Source: Bolinopsis microptera (Eukaryota > Ctenophora > Tentaculata > Lobata > Bolinopsidae). Taken from it: a stretch of 64,000 nt of DNA. The stretch lies in contig NC_087079.1 in the NCBI RefSeq assembly GCF_026151205.1, forward strand, positions 18,403,571-18,467,570, given 5' to 3'. The notes below the pieces were generated by a model that did no database searches, was not told the DNA's origin, and saw only the letters and a list, made by a program, of their open reading frames with translations. A program made the position numbers and the translations under genes. Each line of letters begins with the position of its first letter. Positions within the stretch are counted from its first letter, which is position 1. This document shows positions 45,008-57,658 of this stretch, in pieces.

Positions 45008-45631
45008 ATCGCGCGTCTAACTGTTCTACTATTATCGAGTTCTAATCAGCAGTATCATTGATTATTGTAAGTCGGAGAATTGAATGATAAACATCAGTTA
45101 CGACTAAAAAGCGGGCCGGGTTTATATAAATTTCCGGGGCGGGATGATATCACCTTGAGATGTTTATCTAACAGCGGGCCGGGCTGAGTGATAATATGAT
45201 CCCGCGTCGAAATCCCGGAAATATTTATAACCTACCAAAACTCGTCGACGGTCTTGTCGTAGTATTTGGAACAAATATTTTACGAGTATCACCTGTCAAA
45301 TCCAATGTACTAAATAAAAGAATTTGTAATCAAAATAATTGGAGCAACATTTAAATAAGAACCATGTCAGCTGTAAGTGTAAGTGTAAGTACAACTACAA
45401 TTTCAGTATAAATGAAATTATAAAAATAAAAGCGATCCTAAAACCGTCAGTAAAATAGAAATATTTGCTTCGCATCAGTTTGAAAACGATACATGAACTA
45501 ATAGTCATACTGCCACCATATTAAATATTCGATCCCAGCCACACCAAATGATTCAAATAACGACTAAAAACACCACAAATAATACATTTATTCTTGCGGA
45601 TGAAGGGTGCGGGCGAACATGGCACATGCAC

Positions 45632-45978
45632 TCATATACTCCCAGGAGTCCCCCGAGGTTTAGTATAAAGCGGTGTTTTAAGTCTAGTAGGGGTCACTGT
45701 CACTGACGCCGGCCTGAACGGGGAACCTATCTTAACTGGAGTAGTTAACATTGAGTTCATAGTTAGGGGCGAGTCCCACTGAGACGAAGTGGATTTGAGA
45801 CGTCTGTAGCTGGCGGTGGTTAGGAAGACGATCCCAATGACGATTAGAAGGACGAGGAGTCCCAGGACGACAGTGGGGAGGAGAGTGCTGATAAGTTCGG
45901 AAAACTCCAGTTTAATGGGAGGTGGAGTTAGGTCGGGTTCTGAGGGTGTTATCAGTACTTCGTACACTTCCTTCTGAC
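45632..45978 (-). CDS. NUP210: NUP210-type terminal exon, copy 1 (most distal)
   Basis: This is the furthest copy from the upstream exons in transcription order. The acceptor is CTGTTCCAACAG (the other copies read CATCAG). It encodes the same 114 residues as the other six: a short lumenal end (QKEVYEVLITPSEPDLTPPP), a membrane helix of about 23 residues (LLPTVVLGLLVLLIVIGIVF) and a basic, Ser/Thr/Pro-rich cytoplasmic tail with TP and SP sites (SPFRPASVTVTPTRLKTP). The AATAAA hexamer is at 45592-45587. The copy uses ATT for the Ile of PIKL, like copy 2. Confidence 0.75.
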
Positions 45979-47122
45979 CTGTTGGAACAGAGTTAGAGAC
46001 TAACATACTGAAGTTATTAGTTTTAGGATTTTACCGATTAATTTGATGAAAGGTGCGAGGAAAAACCTTTCTAACCTTTTAATTGATATTCAGGCAACAT
46101 ATTATTCAGAACATGCTAGATTGAACAGTTTAAATGTTATCAACGCATTTAAATCTGATATTAAACACAATCTTAGCCAATAGCACACTGAATAGACCAG
46201 TTGTTAAAAACGCTCTTTTCAAACATTATACATGAAGTTATACGCAATAAGACTGAACACAGGATTGAGCACATCTCAAAAAATCGTTTAGCCGTACTTA
46301 ACTTATTTGATAACCTTGAGCAACATATTATTCAGAACATGCTAGATTGAACAGTTTAAATGTTATCAATCTGTGAATTTTAAATCTGTGAAATTTTGAA
46401 CAAATTTTTGAAAAATTTCGTGCTTCAAAAATTAATTTTGGTACTAAAAGTTGTGTCTGACTAAGCTCATTACGATCCTGTAAGAATTATTTCTAAATAT
46501 TCAATATTTTAGGAGTCCCACATATAACAGCTCGACGTTATCGTGCTACACGGTGAATTGTCATTATTCACACTTAGAGGCAACTTTTGGTAGGTACCAA
46601 ATTTATCGAAAATCAGAGACAACAAATTCTGTGCCAGCTCATTCATGGCGCTTATTACATAGCAGTGCCGTAGGATGAAAAGTTTGAAAATTGGTTAGAA
46701 ATTTTCAGAAAATGTGTTATTGGACTGCCGATCTGGGGAGCAACCTAGGGCCCTCTATATATTCATGCCCATTGTAGGCTGCTACCCCGATCCCCGAGAC
46801 TTCGTCTTACTTTCGTCTGGTTTCCACTCTCTCTTCATACCAAGTTACTAGCTAGGTAACAAGGTAATCGAGGAGACAGTTTTCAACGTAACAACGATTT
46901 CAGCCGGTTCGGACAAATCTTTGTTCTACCAACTGAACAACAAATCAGTGCACTGCCATCTGTACGCGTCCTCACACACTGTTCTTAAACCAGAGTTAGC
47001 TTTATACCAACATAGTTCACGAAATATTTACTTGTATGTACCCCTAATCATCGAATTACCAGCCAATTTCACGCTATTACAACTCCCTGCAACTCCACTG
47101 CAACTCCAAGCTCTTAATTACG

Positions 47123-47361
47123 CCTTATATGGATGTGTAATGAGCTGTGCAAATATCACGTGCTAGAAGCAGCTCTTAATTGCGCCTTATATGGTGCGTA
47201 ATCGGGTCTGCATGATAGCTCAATGTCACGCGCTATACATCCAACCAGTAAACGCGCTCAATCGATATCTCGTGACTGTCACGTGACAGCTATCCAAGGA
47301 AATTCTCTATATGGCGCCTCCGGTGTAAACTAGGAAAGAGCTAGTTTGAGCCTTAAATAGG
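47123..47361 (+). promoter_or_regulatory. CArG/E-box/TATA-like module (unit 1; repeated in every unit)
   Basis: Two perfect CArG boxes CCTTATATGG (47123-47132 and 47185-47194), CACGTG at 47157-47162, the palindrome GTCACGTGAC at 47278-47287, and CTTAAATAG near 47352 followed by the PLAT-type exon ~150 bases on. CArG boxes bind SRF and CACGTG binds bHLH factors. The equivalent module is present in units 2-6 with little change. Whether it drives transcription is inference. Confidence 0.5.
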
Positions 47362-47503
47362 CGGACACCGCTAATATTTATTAACTTCTACCATCACCCA
47401 AGCAGGTGGCGGTGGAGCTGAAAGTTAGCCTGTGTGAGATCACTATTCCTGCGATATCAGACAAGAGCACGCTTCACACATTCTAGCGAGCCTCCCTTTA
47501 CAG

Positions 47504-47645
47504 GAGGATTCTCATGGAATTGAAGTAAAGAAGTACTTATACTTTACGTGTAACAGATGGTTAGTCAGATCTGAAGACGACGGGGAGATCGTCCGGGAGC
47601 TGATCGCTACGGATGACAACGGAGTGCCTATAAGCTCTGCAGAAG
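47504..47645 (+). CDS. PLAT-domain exon, copy 1
   Basis: 142 bases between a good acceptor (CCTCCCTTTACAG) and a donor (AAG|GTGGGC). It translates in one frame containing KKYLYFTCNRWLVRSEDDGE and IVRELIA, the C-terminal strands of a PLAT/LH2 domain (F.C..WL....DDG...REL) as in LOXHD1 or polycystin-like proteins. It encodes about a third of a PLAT domain; no flanking PLAT exons are seen in the window. Relative to later copies it differs by amino-acid changes only (His/Tyr, Val/Ala, Asp/Glu and others). It is probably a captured exon, and its expression is unknown. Confidence 0.5.
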
Positions 47646-48313
47646 GTGGGCCTCTATTTGAACTGTGTGGGGTTCAGAGCTGTTGTACGGAACAATGTTG
47701 ATTACACTTCAGGTTTAATAACCTGCACTATCAACAATGTTGATAACACAAGCGATAGCGCCCTATCTGATGTCTCTTCTTCCCAGTTTCAGATCACTAG
47801 GCCTCTAACCAGACGAAGTTTTCGTTACAAAAAACCGGAAATCGTTATCTCTTTAACTTTTGACAAAAGGTATTTCAACTTTGTTCTGAGATCTTTGCTC
47901 CAGTAATTAGTAATGTTGTAGGTTTATAACCTACCAAGACTCGTCGACGGTCTTGTCGTAGTATTTCGGAACAAATATTTTACGAGTATCACCTGTTAAA
48001 TCCAATGTACTAAATAAAAGAATTTGTAATCAAAATAATTGTAGCAACATTTAAATAAGAACCATGTCAGCTGTAAGTACAATTTCAGTATAAATGAAAT
48101 TATAAAAATAAAAGCAATCCTAAAACCTTCAGTAAAATTGAAATACTTGCTTCGCATCAGTTTGAAAACGATACATGAACTAATATTCACACTGCCACCA
48201 TATTCAATATTCGATCCCAGCCACACCAAATGATTCAAATAACGACTAAAAACACCACAAATAATACATTTATTCTTGCGGATGAAGGGTGCGGGCGAAC
48301 ATGGCACATGCAC

Positions 48314-48660
48314 TCATATACTCCCAGGAGTCCCCCGAGGTTTAGTATAAAGCGGTGTTTTAAGTCTAGTAGGGGTCACTGTCACTGACGCCGGCCTGAA
48401 CGGGGAACCTATCTTAACTGGAGTAGTTAACATTGAGTTCATAGTTAGGGGCGAGTCCCACTGAGACGAAGTGGATTTGAGACGTCTGTAGCTGGCGGTG
48501 GTTAGGAAGACGATCCCAATGACGATTAGAAGGACGAGGAGTCCCAGGACGACAGTGGGGAGGAGAGTGCTGATAAGTTCGGAAAACTCCAGTTTAATGG
48601 GAGGTGGAGTTAGGTCGGGTTCTGAGGGTGTTATCAGTACTTCGTACACTTCCTTCTGAC
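48314..48660 (-). CDS. NUP210: NUP210-type terminal exon, copy 2
   Basis: Acceptor CTGTTCCATCAG, AATAAA at 48274-48269, same 114-residue product. Base sequence equals copy 1 within the exon. The following spacer retains GATGAAAGGTGCGAGGAAAGAG and CAGCAGTTTCTAG as in copy 7, then jumps directly to AATCAGAGACAACAAATTC. A ~0.4-kb deletion therefore makes this unit the shortest. Confidence 0.75.
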
Positions 48661-49658
48661 CTGATGGAACAGAGTTAGAGACTAACATACTGAAGTTATT
48701 AGTTTTAACATTTTACCGATTAATTTGATGAAAGGTGCGAGGAAAGAGTTTGGTGTTTTTACCAGCAGTTTCTAGAATCAGAGACAACAAATTCTGTGCC
48801 AGCTCATGGCGCTTATTACATATAATAGCAGTGGCGTAGGACTGATGAAAAGTTTGAAAATTAGAAATTTTCAGAAAATGTGTTATTGGACTGCCGATCT
48901 GGGGAGCAACCTAGGGCCCTCTATATATTCATGCCCATTGTAGGCTGCTACCCCGATCCCCGAGACTTCGTCTTACTTTCGTCTGGTTTCCACTCTCTCT
49001 TCATACCAAGTTACTAGCTAGGTAACAAGGTAATCGAGGAGACAGTTTTCAACGTAACAACGATTTCAGCCGGTTCGGACAAATCTTTGTTCTACCAACT
49101 GAACAACAAATCAGTGCACTGCCATCTGTACGCGTCCTCACACACTGTTCTTAAACCAGAGTTAGCTTTATACCAACATAGTTCACGAAATATTTACTTG
49201 TATGTACCCCTAATCATCGAATTACCACCCAATTTCACGCTATTACAACTCCCTGCAACTCCACTGCTCTTAATTACGCCTTATATGGATGTGTAATGAG
49301 CTGTGCAAATATCACGTGCTAGAAGCAGCTCTTAATTGCGCCTTATATGGTGCGTAATCGGGTCTGCATGATAGCTCAATGTCACGCGCTATACATCCAA
49401 CCAGTAAACGCGCTCAATCGATATCTCGTGACTGTCACGTGACAGCTATCCAAGGAAATTCTCTATATGGCGCCTCCAGTGTAAACTAGGAAAGAGCTAG
49501 TTTGAGCCTTAAATATGCGGGATATTTAATATTTATTAACTTCTACCATCACCCAAGCAGGTGGCGGTGGAGCTGAAAGTTGGCCTGTGTGAGATCGGTA
49601 TTCCTGCGATATCAGACAAGAGCACGCTTCACACACTCTGGCGAGCCTCCCTTTACAG

Positions 49659-49800
49659 GAGGACTCTTATGGAATTAAAGAAAAGAAGTACTTATACTTT
49701 ACGTGTAACAGATGGTTAACCAGATCTGAAGACGACGGGGAGATCGTCCGGGAGCAGATCGCTACGGATGAAAACGGAGTGCCTATAAGCTCTGCAGAAG
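49659..49800 (+). CDS. PLAT-domain exon, copy 2
   Basis: Open across 142 bases with the same splice signals. It reads EDSYGIKEKK at the start, WLTRSEDDGE in the core, and has Gln in place of Leu in the REL motif (REQIA), a change at a conserved PLAT position. Confidence 0.45.
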
Positions 49801-50340
49801 GTGGGCCTCTATTTGAACTGCGTGGGGTTCAGAGTTGTACGGAACAATGTTGATTACACTTCAGGTTTAATAACCTGCACTATTAACAATGTTGATAACA
49901 CAAGCGATAGCGCCCTATCTGATGTCTCTTCTTCCCAGTTTCAGATCACTAGGCCTCTAACCAGACGAGGTTTTCGTTACAAAAAACCGGAAATCGTTAT
50001 CTCTTTAACTTTTGGTTTCTGGGCTCGTCTAAATTTCTTCGAAGTATAAAATTATCTGCATTGATCTGAAACGAATTATTAAAATAACGGACTACCTCAT
50101 ATCAGGCTTGGTCAAATTGTTTATGTCCCCAGAATCAATCTCACCAATCTGGACAAAAGCTTTTTCAACTTTGTTCTGAGATCTTTGCTCCAGTAATTGG
50201 TAATGTTGTAGGTTTATAACCTACCAAGACTCGTCGACGGTCTTGTCGTAGTATTCGGAACAAATATTTTACGAGTATCACCTGTTAAATCCAATGTACT
50301 AAATAAAAGAATTTGTAATCAAAATAATTGTAGCAACATT

Positions 50341-50397
50341 TAAATAAGAACCATGTCAGCTGTTAGTAGTACTAACAGCTGACATGGTTCTTATTTA
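50341..50397. repeat. 57-base perfect palindrome (unit 3)
   Basis: Arms of 28 bases (TAAATAAGAACCATGTCAGC to GTTAGTA, then complement) around a single central G. The other units have only the left arm start (AAGAACCATGTCAGCTGTAAG), so the right arm is a local inverted copy of existing sequence, found again only at 52976-53032. Confidence 0.95.
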
Positions 50398-50643
50398 CTA
50401 ATAGTACAATTTCAGTATTTTAAATGAAATTATAAAAATAAAAGCAATCCTAAAACCGTCAGTTAAATTGAAATACTTGCTTCGCATCAGTTTGAAAACG
50501 ATACATGAACTAATAGTCACACTGCCACCATGTTCAATATTCGATCCCAGCCACACCAAATGATTCAAATAACGACTAAAAACACCACAAATAATACATT
50601 TATTCTTGCGGATGAAGGGTGCGGGCGAACATGGCACATGCAC

Positions 50644-50990
50644 TCATATACTCCCAGGAGTCCCCCGAGGTTTAGTATAAAGCGGTGTTTTAAGTCTAGT
50701 AGGGGTCACTGTCACTGACGCCGGCCTGAACGGGGAACCTATCTTAACTGGAGTAGTTAACATTGAGTTCATAGTTAGGGGCGAGTCCCACTGAGACGAA
50801 GTGGATTTGAGACGTCTGTAGCTGGCGGTGGTTAGGAAGACGATCCCAATGACGATTAGAAGGACGAGGAGTCCCAGGACGACAGTGGGGAGGAGAGTGC
50901 TGATAAGTTCGGAAAACTCCAGTTTGATGGGAGGTGGAGTTAGGTCGGGTTCTGAGGGTGTTATCAGTACTTCGTACACTTCCTTCTGAC
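50644..50990 (-). CDS. NUP210: NUP210-type terminal exon, copy 3
   Basis: AATAAA at 50604-50599 and acceptor CATCAG. It has ATC instead of ATT for Ile in PIKL, shared with copies 4-7. Product unchanged. Upstream of the acceptor the spacer switches to the AT-rich type (GTAATACAATATTTGTGATA). Confidence 0.75.
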
Positions 50991-52268
50991 CTGATGGAAC
51001 AGAGTTAGAGACTAACATACTGAAGTTATTAGTTTTAACATTTTACCGATTATTTGTAATACAATATTTGTGATATTATGTTAGTAATTAAAACTAATTA
51101 AAAGAATTCAAACTTGCAAATTTCAATTTGCAGTTTCTGAATGTTATCAATCTGTGGATTTTTAATCTGTGAAATTTTGAACAAATTTTTGAAAAATTTC
51201 GTGCTTCAAAAATTAATTTTGGTACTAAAAGTTGCGTCTGACTAAGCTCATTACGATCCTGTAAGAATTATGTCAAAATATTCAATATGTTAGGAGTCCC
51301 ACATACAGCTCGACGTTATCGTGCTACACGGTGAATTTTCATTATTCACACTTAGAGGCAACTTTTGGTACCAAATTTATCGAAAATCAGAGACAACAAA
51401 TTCTGTGCCAGCTCATGGCGCTTATTACATATAATAGCAGTGGCGTAGCGACTGATGAAAAGTTTGAAAATTAGAAATTTTCAGAAAATGTGTTATTGGA
51501 CTGCCGATTTGGGGAGCAACCTAGGGCCCTCTATATATTCATGCCCATTGTAGGCTGCTACCCCGATCCCCGAGACTTCGTCTTACTTTCGTCTGGTTTC
51601 CACTCTCTCTTCATACCAAGTTACTAGCTAGGTAACAAGGTAATCGAGGAGACAGTTTTCGACGTAACAACGATTTCAGCCGGTTCGGACAAATCTTTGT
51701 TCTACCAACTGAACAACAAATCAGTGCACTGCCATCTGTACGCGTCCTCACACACTGTTCTTAAACCAGAGTTAGCTTTATACCAACATAGTTCACGAAA
51801 TATTTACTTGTATGTACCCCTAATCATCGAATTACCACCCAATTTCACGCTATTACAACTCCCTGCAACTCCACTGCTCTTAATTACGCCTTATATGGAT
51901 GTGTAATGAGCTGTGCAAATATCACGTGCTAGAAGCAGCTCTTAATTGCGCCTTATATGGTGCGTAATCGGGTCTGCATGATAGCTCAATGTCACGCGCT
52001 ATACATCCAACCAGTAAACGCGCTCAATCGATATCTCGTGACTGTCACGTGACAGCTATCCAAGGAAATTCTCTATATGGCGCTTCCGGTGTAAACTAGG
52101 AAAGAGCTAGTTTGAGCCTTAAATATGCGGGATATTTAATATTTATTAACTTCTACCATCACCCAAGCAGGTGGCGGTGGAGCTGAAAGTTGGCCTGTGT
52201 GAGATCGCTATTCCTGCGATATCAGACAAGAGCACGCTTCACACATTCTGGCGAGCCTCCCTTTACAG

Positions 52269-52410
52269 GAGGACTCTTATGGAATTAAAGAAAAGGAGTA
52301 CTTATACTTTACGTGTAACAGATGGTTAGCCAGATCTGAAGACGACGGGGAGATCGTCCGGGAGCTGATCGCTACGGATGAAAACGGAGTGCCTATAAGC
52401 TCTGCAGAAG
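52269..52410 (+). CDS. PLAT-domain exon, copy 3
   Basis: Open, with WLARSEDDGE in the core. A Lys-to-Glu change precedes YLYFTC (KEKEYLYF). Splice signals conserved. Confidence 0.45.
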
Positions 52411-52975
52411 GTGGGCCTCTATTTGAACTGTGTGGGGTTCAGAGTTATACAGAACAATGTTGATTGCACTTCAGGTTTAATAACCTGCACTATTAACAAT
52501 GTTGATGACACAATTGCGATAGCGCCCTATCTGATGTCTCTTCTTCCCAGTTTCAGATCACTAGGCCTCTAACCAGACGAAGTTTTCGTTACAAAAAACC
52601 GGAAATCGTTATCTCTTTAACTTTTGAAGTAAGGCCCTGGCCAGTAAGGGTTTCTGGGCTCGTCTAAATTTCTTCGAAGTATAAAATTATCTGCATTGAT
52701 CTGAAACGAATTATTAAAATAACGGACTACCTCATATAAGGCTTGGTCACATTGTTTATGTCCCCAGAATCAATCTCACCAATCTGGACAAAAGGTTTTT
52801 CAACTTTGTTCTGAGATCTTTGCTCCAGTAATTGGTAATGTTGTAGGTTTATAACCTACCAAGACTCGTCGACGGTCTTGTCGTAGTATTTGGAACAAAT
52901 ATTTTACGAGTATCACCTGTTAAATCCAATGTACTAAATAAAAGAATTTGTAATCAAAATAATTGTAGCAACATT

Positions 52976-53032
52976 TAAATAAGAACCATGTCAGCTGTTA
53001 GTAGTACTAACAGCTGACATGGTTCTTATTTA
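52976..53032. repeat. 57-base perfect palindrome (unit 4)
   Basis: Identical to the palindrome at 50341-50397. This links units 3 and 4 as sister duplicates. Confidence 0.95.
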
Positions 53033-53278
53033 CTAATAGTACAATTTCAGTATTTTAAATGAAATTATAAAAATAAAAGCAATCCTAAAACCGTCAGTTA
53101 AATTGAAATACTTGCTTCGCATCAGTTTGAAAACGATACATGAACTAATAGTCACACTGCCACCATGTTCAATATTCGATCCCAGCCACACCAAATGATT
53201 CAAATAACGACTAAAAACACCACAAATAATACATTTATTCTTGCGGATGAAGGGTGCGGGCGAACATGGCACATGCAC

Positions 53279-53625
53279 TCATATACTCCCAGGAGTCCCC
53301 CGAGGTTTAGTATAAAGCGGTGTTTTAAGTCTAGTAGGGGTCACTGTCACTGACGCCGGCCTGAACGGGGAACCTATCTTAACTGGAGTAGTTAACATTG
53401 AGTTCATAGTTAGGGGCGAGTCCCACTGAGACGAAGTGGATTTGAGACGTCTGTAGCTGGCGGTGGTTAGGAAGACGATCCCAATGACGATTAGAAGGAC
53501 GAGGAGTCCCAGGACGACAGTGGGGAGGAGAGTGCTGATAAGTTCGGAAAACTCCAGTTTGATGGGAGGTGGAGTTAGGTCGGGTTCTGAGGGTGTTATC
53601 AGTACTTCGTACACTTCCTTCTGAC
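53279..53625 (-). CDS. NUP210: NUP210-type terminal exon, copy 4
   Basis: Exon bases identical to copy 3; AATAAA at 53239-53234; acceptor CATCAG. Together with the shared palindrome this makes it the sister of copy 3. Confidence 0.75.
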
Positions 53626-54902
53626 CTGATGGAACAGAGTTAGAGACTAACATACTGAAGTTATTAGTTTTAACATTTTACCGATTATTTGTAATACAAT
53701 ATTTGTGATATTATGTTAGTAATTAAAACTAATTAAAAGAATTCAAACTTGCAAATTTCAATTTGCAGTTTCTGAATGTTATCAATCTGTGGATTTTTAA
53801 TCTGTGAAATTTTGAACAAATTTTTGAAAAATTTCGTGCTTCAAAAATTAATTTTGGTACTAAAAGTTGCGTCTGACTAAGCTCATTACGATCCTGTAAG
53901 AATTATGTCAAAATATTCAATATGTTAGGAGTCCCACATACAGCTCGACGTTATCGTGCTACACGGTGAATTTTCATTATTCACACTTAGAGGCAACTTT
54001 TGGTACCAAATTTATCGAAAATCAGAGACAACAAATTCTGTGCCAGCTCATGGCGCTTATTACATATAATAGCAGTGGCGTAGGACTGATGAAAAGTTTG
54101 AAAATTAGAAATTTTCAGAAAATGTGTTATTGGACTGCCGATCTGGGGAGCAACCTAGGGCCCTCTATATATTCATGCCCATTGTAGGCTGCTACCCCGA
54201 TCCCCGAGACTTCGTCTTACTTTCGTCTGGTTTCCACTCTCTCTTCATACCAAGTTACTAGCTAGGTAACAAGGTAATCGAGGAGACAGTTTTCAACGTA
54301 ACAACGATTTCAGCCGGTTCGGACAAATCTTTGTTCTACCAACTGAACAACAAATCAGTGCACTGCCATCTGTACGCGTCCTCACACACTGTTCTTAAAC
54401 CAGAGTTAGCTTTATACCAACATAGTTCACGAAATATTTACTTGTATGTACCCCTAATCATCGAATTACCACCCAATTTCACGCTATTACAACTCCCTGC
54501 AACTCCACTGCTCTTAATTACGCCTTATATGGATGTGTAATGAGCTGTGCAAATATCACGTGCTAGAAGCAGCTCTTAATTGCGCCTTATATGGTGCGTA
54601 ATCGGGTCTGCATGATAGCTCAATGTCACGCGCTATACATCCAACCAGTAAACGCGCTCAATCGATATCTCGTGACTGTCACGTGACAGCTATCCAAGGA
54701 AATTCTCTATATGGCGCCTCCGGTGTAAACTAGGAAAGAGCTAGTTTGAGCCTTAAATAGGCGGGATATTTAATATTTATTAACTTCTACCATCACCCAA
54801 GCAGGTGGCGGTGGAGCTGAAAGTTGGCCTGTGTGAGATCGCTATTCCTGCGATATCAGACAAGAGCACGCTTCACACATTCTGGCGAGCCTCCCTTTAC
54901 AG

Positions 54903-55044
54903 GAGGACTCTTATGGAATTAAAGAAAAGAAGTACTTATACTTTACGTGTAACAGATGGTTAGCCAGATCTGAAGACGACGGGGAGATCGTCCGGGAGCT
55001 GATCGCTACGGATGAAAACGGAGTGCCTATAAGCTCTGCAGAAG
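54903..55044 (+). CDS. PLAT-domain exon, copy 4
   Basis: Open; reads GIKEKKYLYFTC and WLARSEDDGE. It differs from copy 3 by Glu-to-Lys before YLYF. Confidence 0.45.
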
Positions 55045-55882
55045 GTGGGCCTCTATTTGAACTGTGTGGGGTTCAGAGTTATACAGAACAATGTTGATTG
55101 CACTTCAGGTTTAATAACCTGCACTATTAACAATGTTGATGACACAATGCGATAGCGCCCTATCTGATGTCTCTTCTTCCCAGTTTCAGATCACTAGGCC
55201 TCTAACCAGACGAAGTTTTCGTTACAAAAAACCGGAAATCGTTATCTCTTTAACTTTTGAAGTAAGGCCCTGGCCAGTAAGGGTTTCTGGGCTCGTCTAA
55301 ATTTCTTCGAAGTATAAAATTATCTGCATTGATCTGAAACGAATTATTAAAATAACGGACTACCTCATATAAGGCTTGGTCACATTGTTTATGTCCCCAG
55401 AATCAATCTCACCAATCTGGACAAAAGGTTTTTCAACTTTGTTCTGAGATCTTTGCTCCAGTAATTGGTAATGTTGTAGGTTTATAACCTACCAAGACTC
55501 GTCGACGGTCTTGTCGTAGTATTTGGAACAAATATTTTACGAGTATCACCTGTTAAATCCAATGTACTAAATAAAAGAATTTGTAATCAAAATAATTGTA
55601 GCAACATTTAAATAAGAACCATGTCAGCTGTAAGTACAACTACAATTTCAGTATAAATGAAATTATAAAAATAAAAGCAATCCTAAAACCGTCAGTAAAA
55701 TTGAAATATTTGCTTCGCATCACTTTGAAAACGATACATGAACTAATAGTCACACTGCCACCATATTCAATGTTCGATCCCAGCCACAGTCCACACCAAA
55801 TGATTCAAATAACGACTAAAACACCACAAATAATACATTTATTCTTGCGGATGAAGGGTGCGGGCGAACATGGCACATGCAC

Positions 55883-56229
55883 TCATATACTCCCAGGAGT
55901 CCCCCGAGGTTTAGTATAAAGCGGTGTTTTAAGTCTAGTAGGGGTCACTGTCACTGACGCCGGCCTGAACGGGGAACCTATCTTAACTGGAGTAGTTAAC
56001 ATTGAGTTCATAGTTAGGGGCGAGTCCCACTGAGACGAAGTGGATTTGAGACGTCTGTAGCTGGCGGTGGTTAGGAAGACGATCCCAATGACGATTAGAA
56101 GGACGAGGAGTCCCAGGACGACAGTGGGGAGGAGAGTGCTGATAAGTTCGGAAAACTCCAGTTTGATGGGAGGTGGAGTTAGGTCGGGTTCTGAGGGTGT
56201 TATCAGTACTTCGTACACTTCCTTCTGAC
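55883..56229 (-). CDS. NUP210: NUP210-type terminal exon, copy 5
   Basis: Exon bases as copies 3 and 4; AATAAA at 55843-55838. The adjoining 3' UTR carries the CACAGTCCACACC variant shared only with copy 6 and lacks the palindrome. Confidence 0.75.
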
Positions 56230-57516
56230 CTGATGGAACAGAGTTAGAGACTAACATACTGAAGTTATTAGTTTTAACATTTTACCGATTATTTGTAATA
56301 CAATATTTGTGATATTATGTTAGTAATTAAAACTAATTAAAAGAATTCAAACTTGCAAATTTCAATTTGCAGTTTCTGAATGTTATCAATCTGTGGATTT
56401 TTAATCTGTGAAATTTTGAACAAATTTTTGAAAAATTTCGTGCTTCAAAAATTAATTTTGGTACTAAAAGTTGCGTCTGACTAAGCTCATTACGATCCTG
56501 TAAGAATTATGTCAAAATATTCAATATGTTAGGAGTCCCACATACAGCTCGACGTTATCGTGCTACACGGTGAATTTTCATTATTCACACTTAGAGGCAA
56601 CTTTTGGTACCAAATTTATCGAAAATCAGAGACAACAAATTCTGTGCCAGCTCATGGCGCTTATTACATATAATAGCAGTGGCGTAGGACTGATGAAAAG
56701 TTTGAAAATTAGAAATTTTCAGAAAATGTGTTATTGGACTGCCGATCTGGGGAGCAACCTAGGGCCCTCTATATATTCATGCCCATTGTAGGCTGCTACC
56801 CCGATCCCCGAGACTTCGTCTTACTTTCGTCTGGTTTCCACTCTCTCTTCATACCAAGTTACTAGCTAGGTAACAAGGTAATCGAGGAGACAGTTTTCAA
56901 CGTAACAACGATTTCAGCCGGTTCGGACAAATCTTTGTTCTACCAACTGAACAACAAATCAGTGCACTGCCATCTGTACGCGTCCTCACACACTGTTCTT
57001 AAACCAGAGTTAGCTTTATACCAACATAGTTCACGAAATATTTACTTGTATGTACCCCTAATCATCGAATTACCACCCAATTTCACGCTATTACAACTCC
57101 CTGCAACTCCACTGCAACTCCAAGCTCTTAATTACGCCTTATATGGATGTGTAATGAGCTGTGCAAATATCACGTGCTAGAAGCAGCTCTTAATTGCGCC
57201 TTATATGGTGCGTAATCGGGTCTGCATGATAGCTCAATGTCACGCGCTATACATCCAACCAGTAAACGCGCTCAATCGATATCTCGTGACTGTCACGTGA
57301 CAGCTATCCAAGGAAATTCTCTATATGGCGCCTCCGGTGTAAACTAGGAAAGAGCTAGTTTGAGCCTTAAATAGGCGGGATATTTAATATTTATTAACTT
57401 CTACCATCACCCAAGCAGGTGGCGGTGGAGCTGAAAGTTGGCCTGTGTGAGATCGCTATTCCTGCGATATCAGACAAGAGCACGCTTCACACATTCTGGC
57501 GAGCCTCCCTTTACAG

Positions 57517-57658
57517 GAGGACTCTTATGGAATTAAAGAAAAGGAGTACTTATACTTTACGTGTAACAGATGGTTAGCCAGATCTGAAGACGACGGGGAG
57601 ATCGTCCGGGAGCTGATCGCTACGGATGAAAACGGAGTGCCTATAAGCTCTGCAGAAG
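57517..57658 (+). CDS. PLAT-domain exon, copy 5
   Basis: Open; KEKEYLYF variant as copy 3, WLARSEDDGE core. Splice signals conserved. Confidence 0.45.

Larger units (their letters stand above)
44221..45222. mobile_element. ~1-kb insertion in the leftmost array unit
   Basis: Array sequence stops at TTGTAGGTTT (44220) and resumes at TTTATAACCTACC (about 45224). The other units are continuous here. The insertion contains a 30-base palindrome (44258-44287), a recombinase-like frame (44507-44716), a CACGTG cluster and GATCCCGCG/GGGATGAT words at both ends. The element class is uncertain. Confidence 0.55.

Noticed and set aside
46921-47166. + strand frame repeated in each unit (begins FYQLNNKSVHCHLYASS)
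   Set aside because: No recognisable domain or signal. A 10-base deletion in units 2-4 changes its C-terminus, the displaced copy at 63.7 kb is broken by indels, and no splice or start context supports it. Treated as conserved array DNA.
47646-47906. + strand frames after the PLAT exon (for example 47646-47906, 60273-60518)
   Set aside because: The frame differs between units because of a 3-base AGG and other indels. It is not in phase with the PLAT exon donor, so it is unlikely to be coding.
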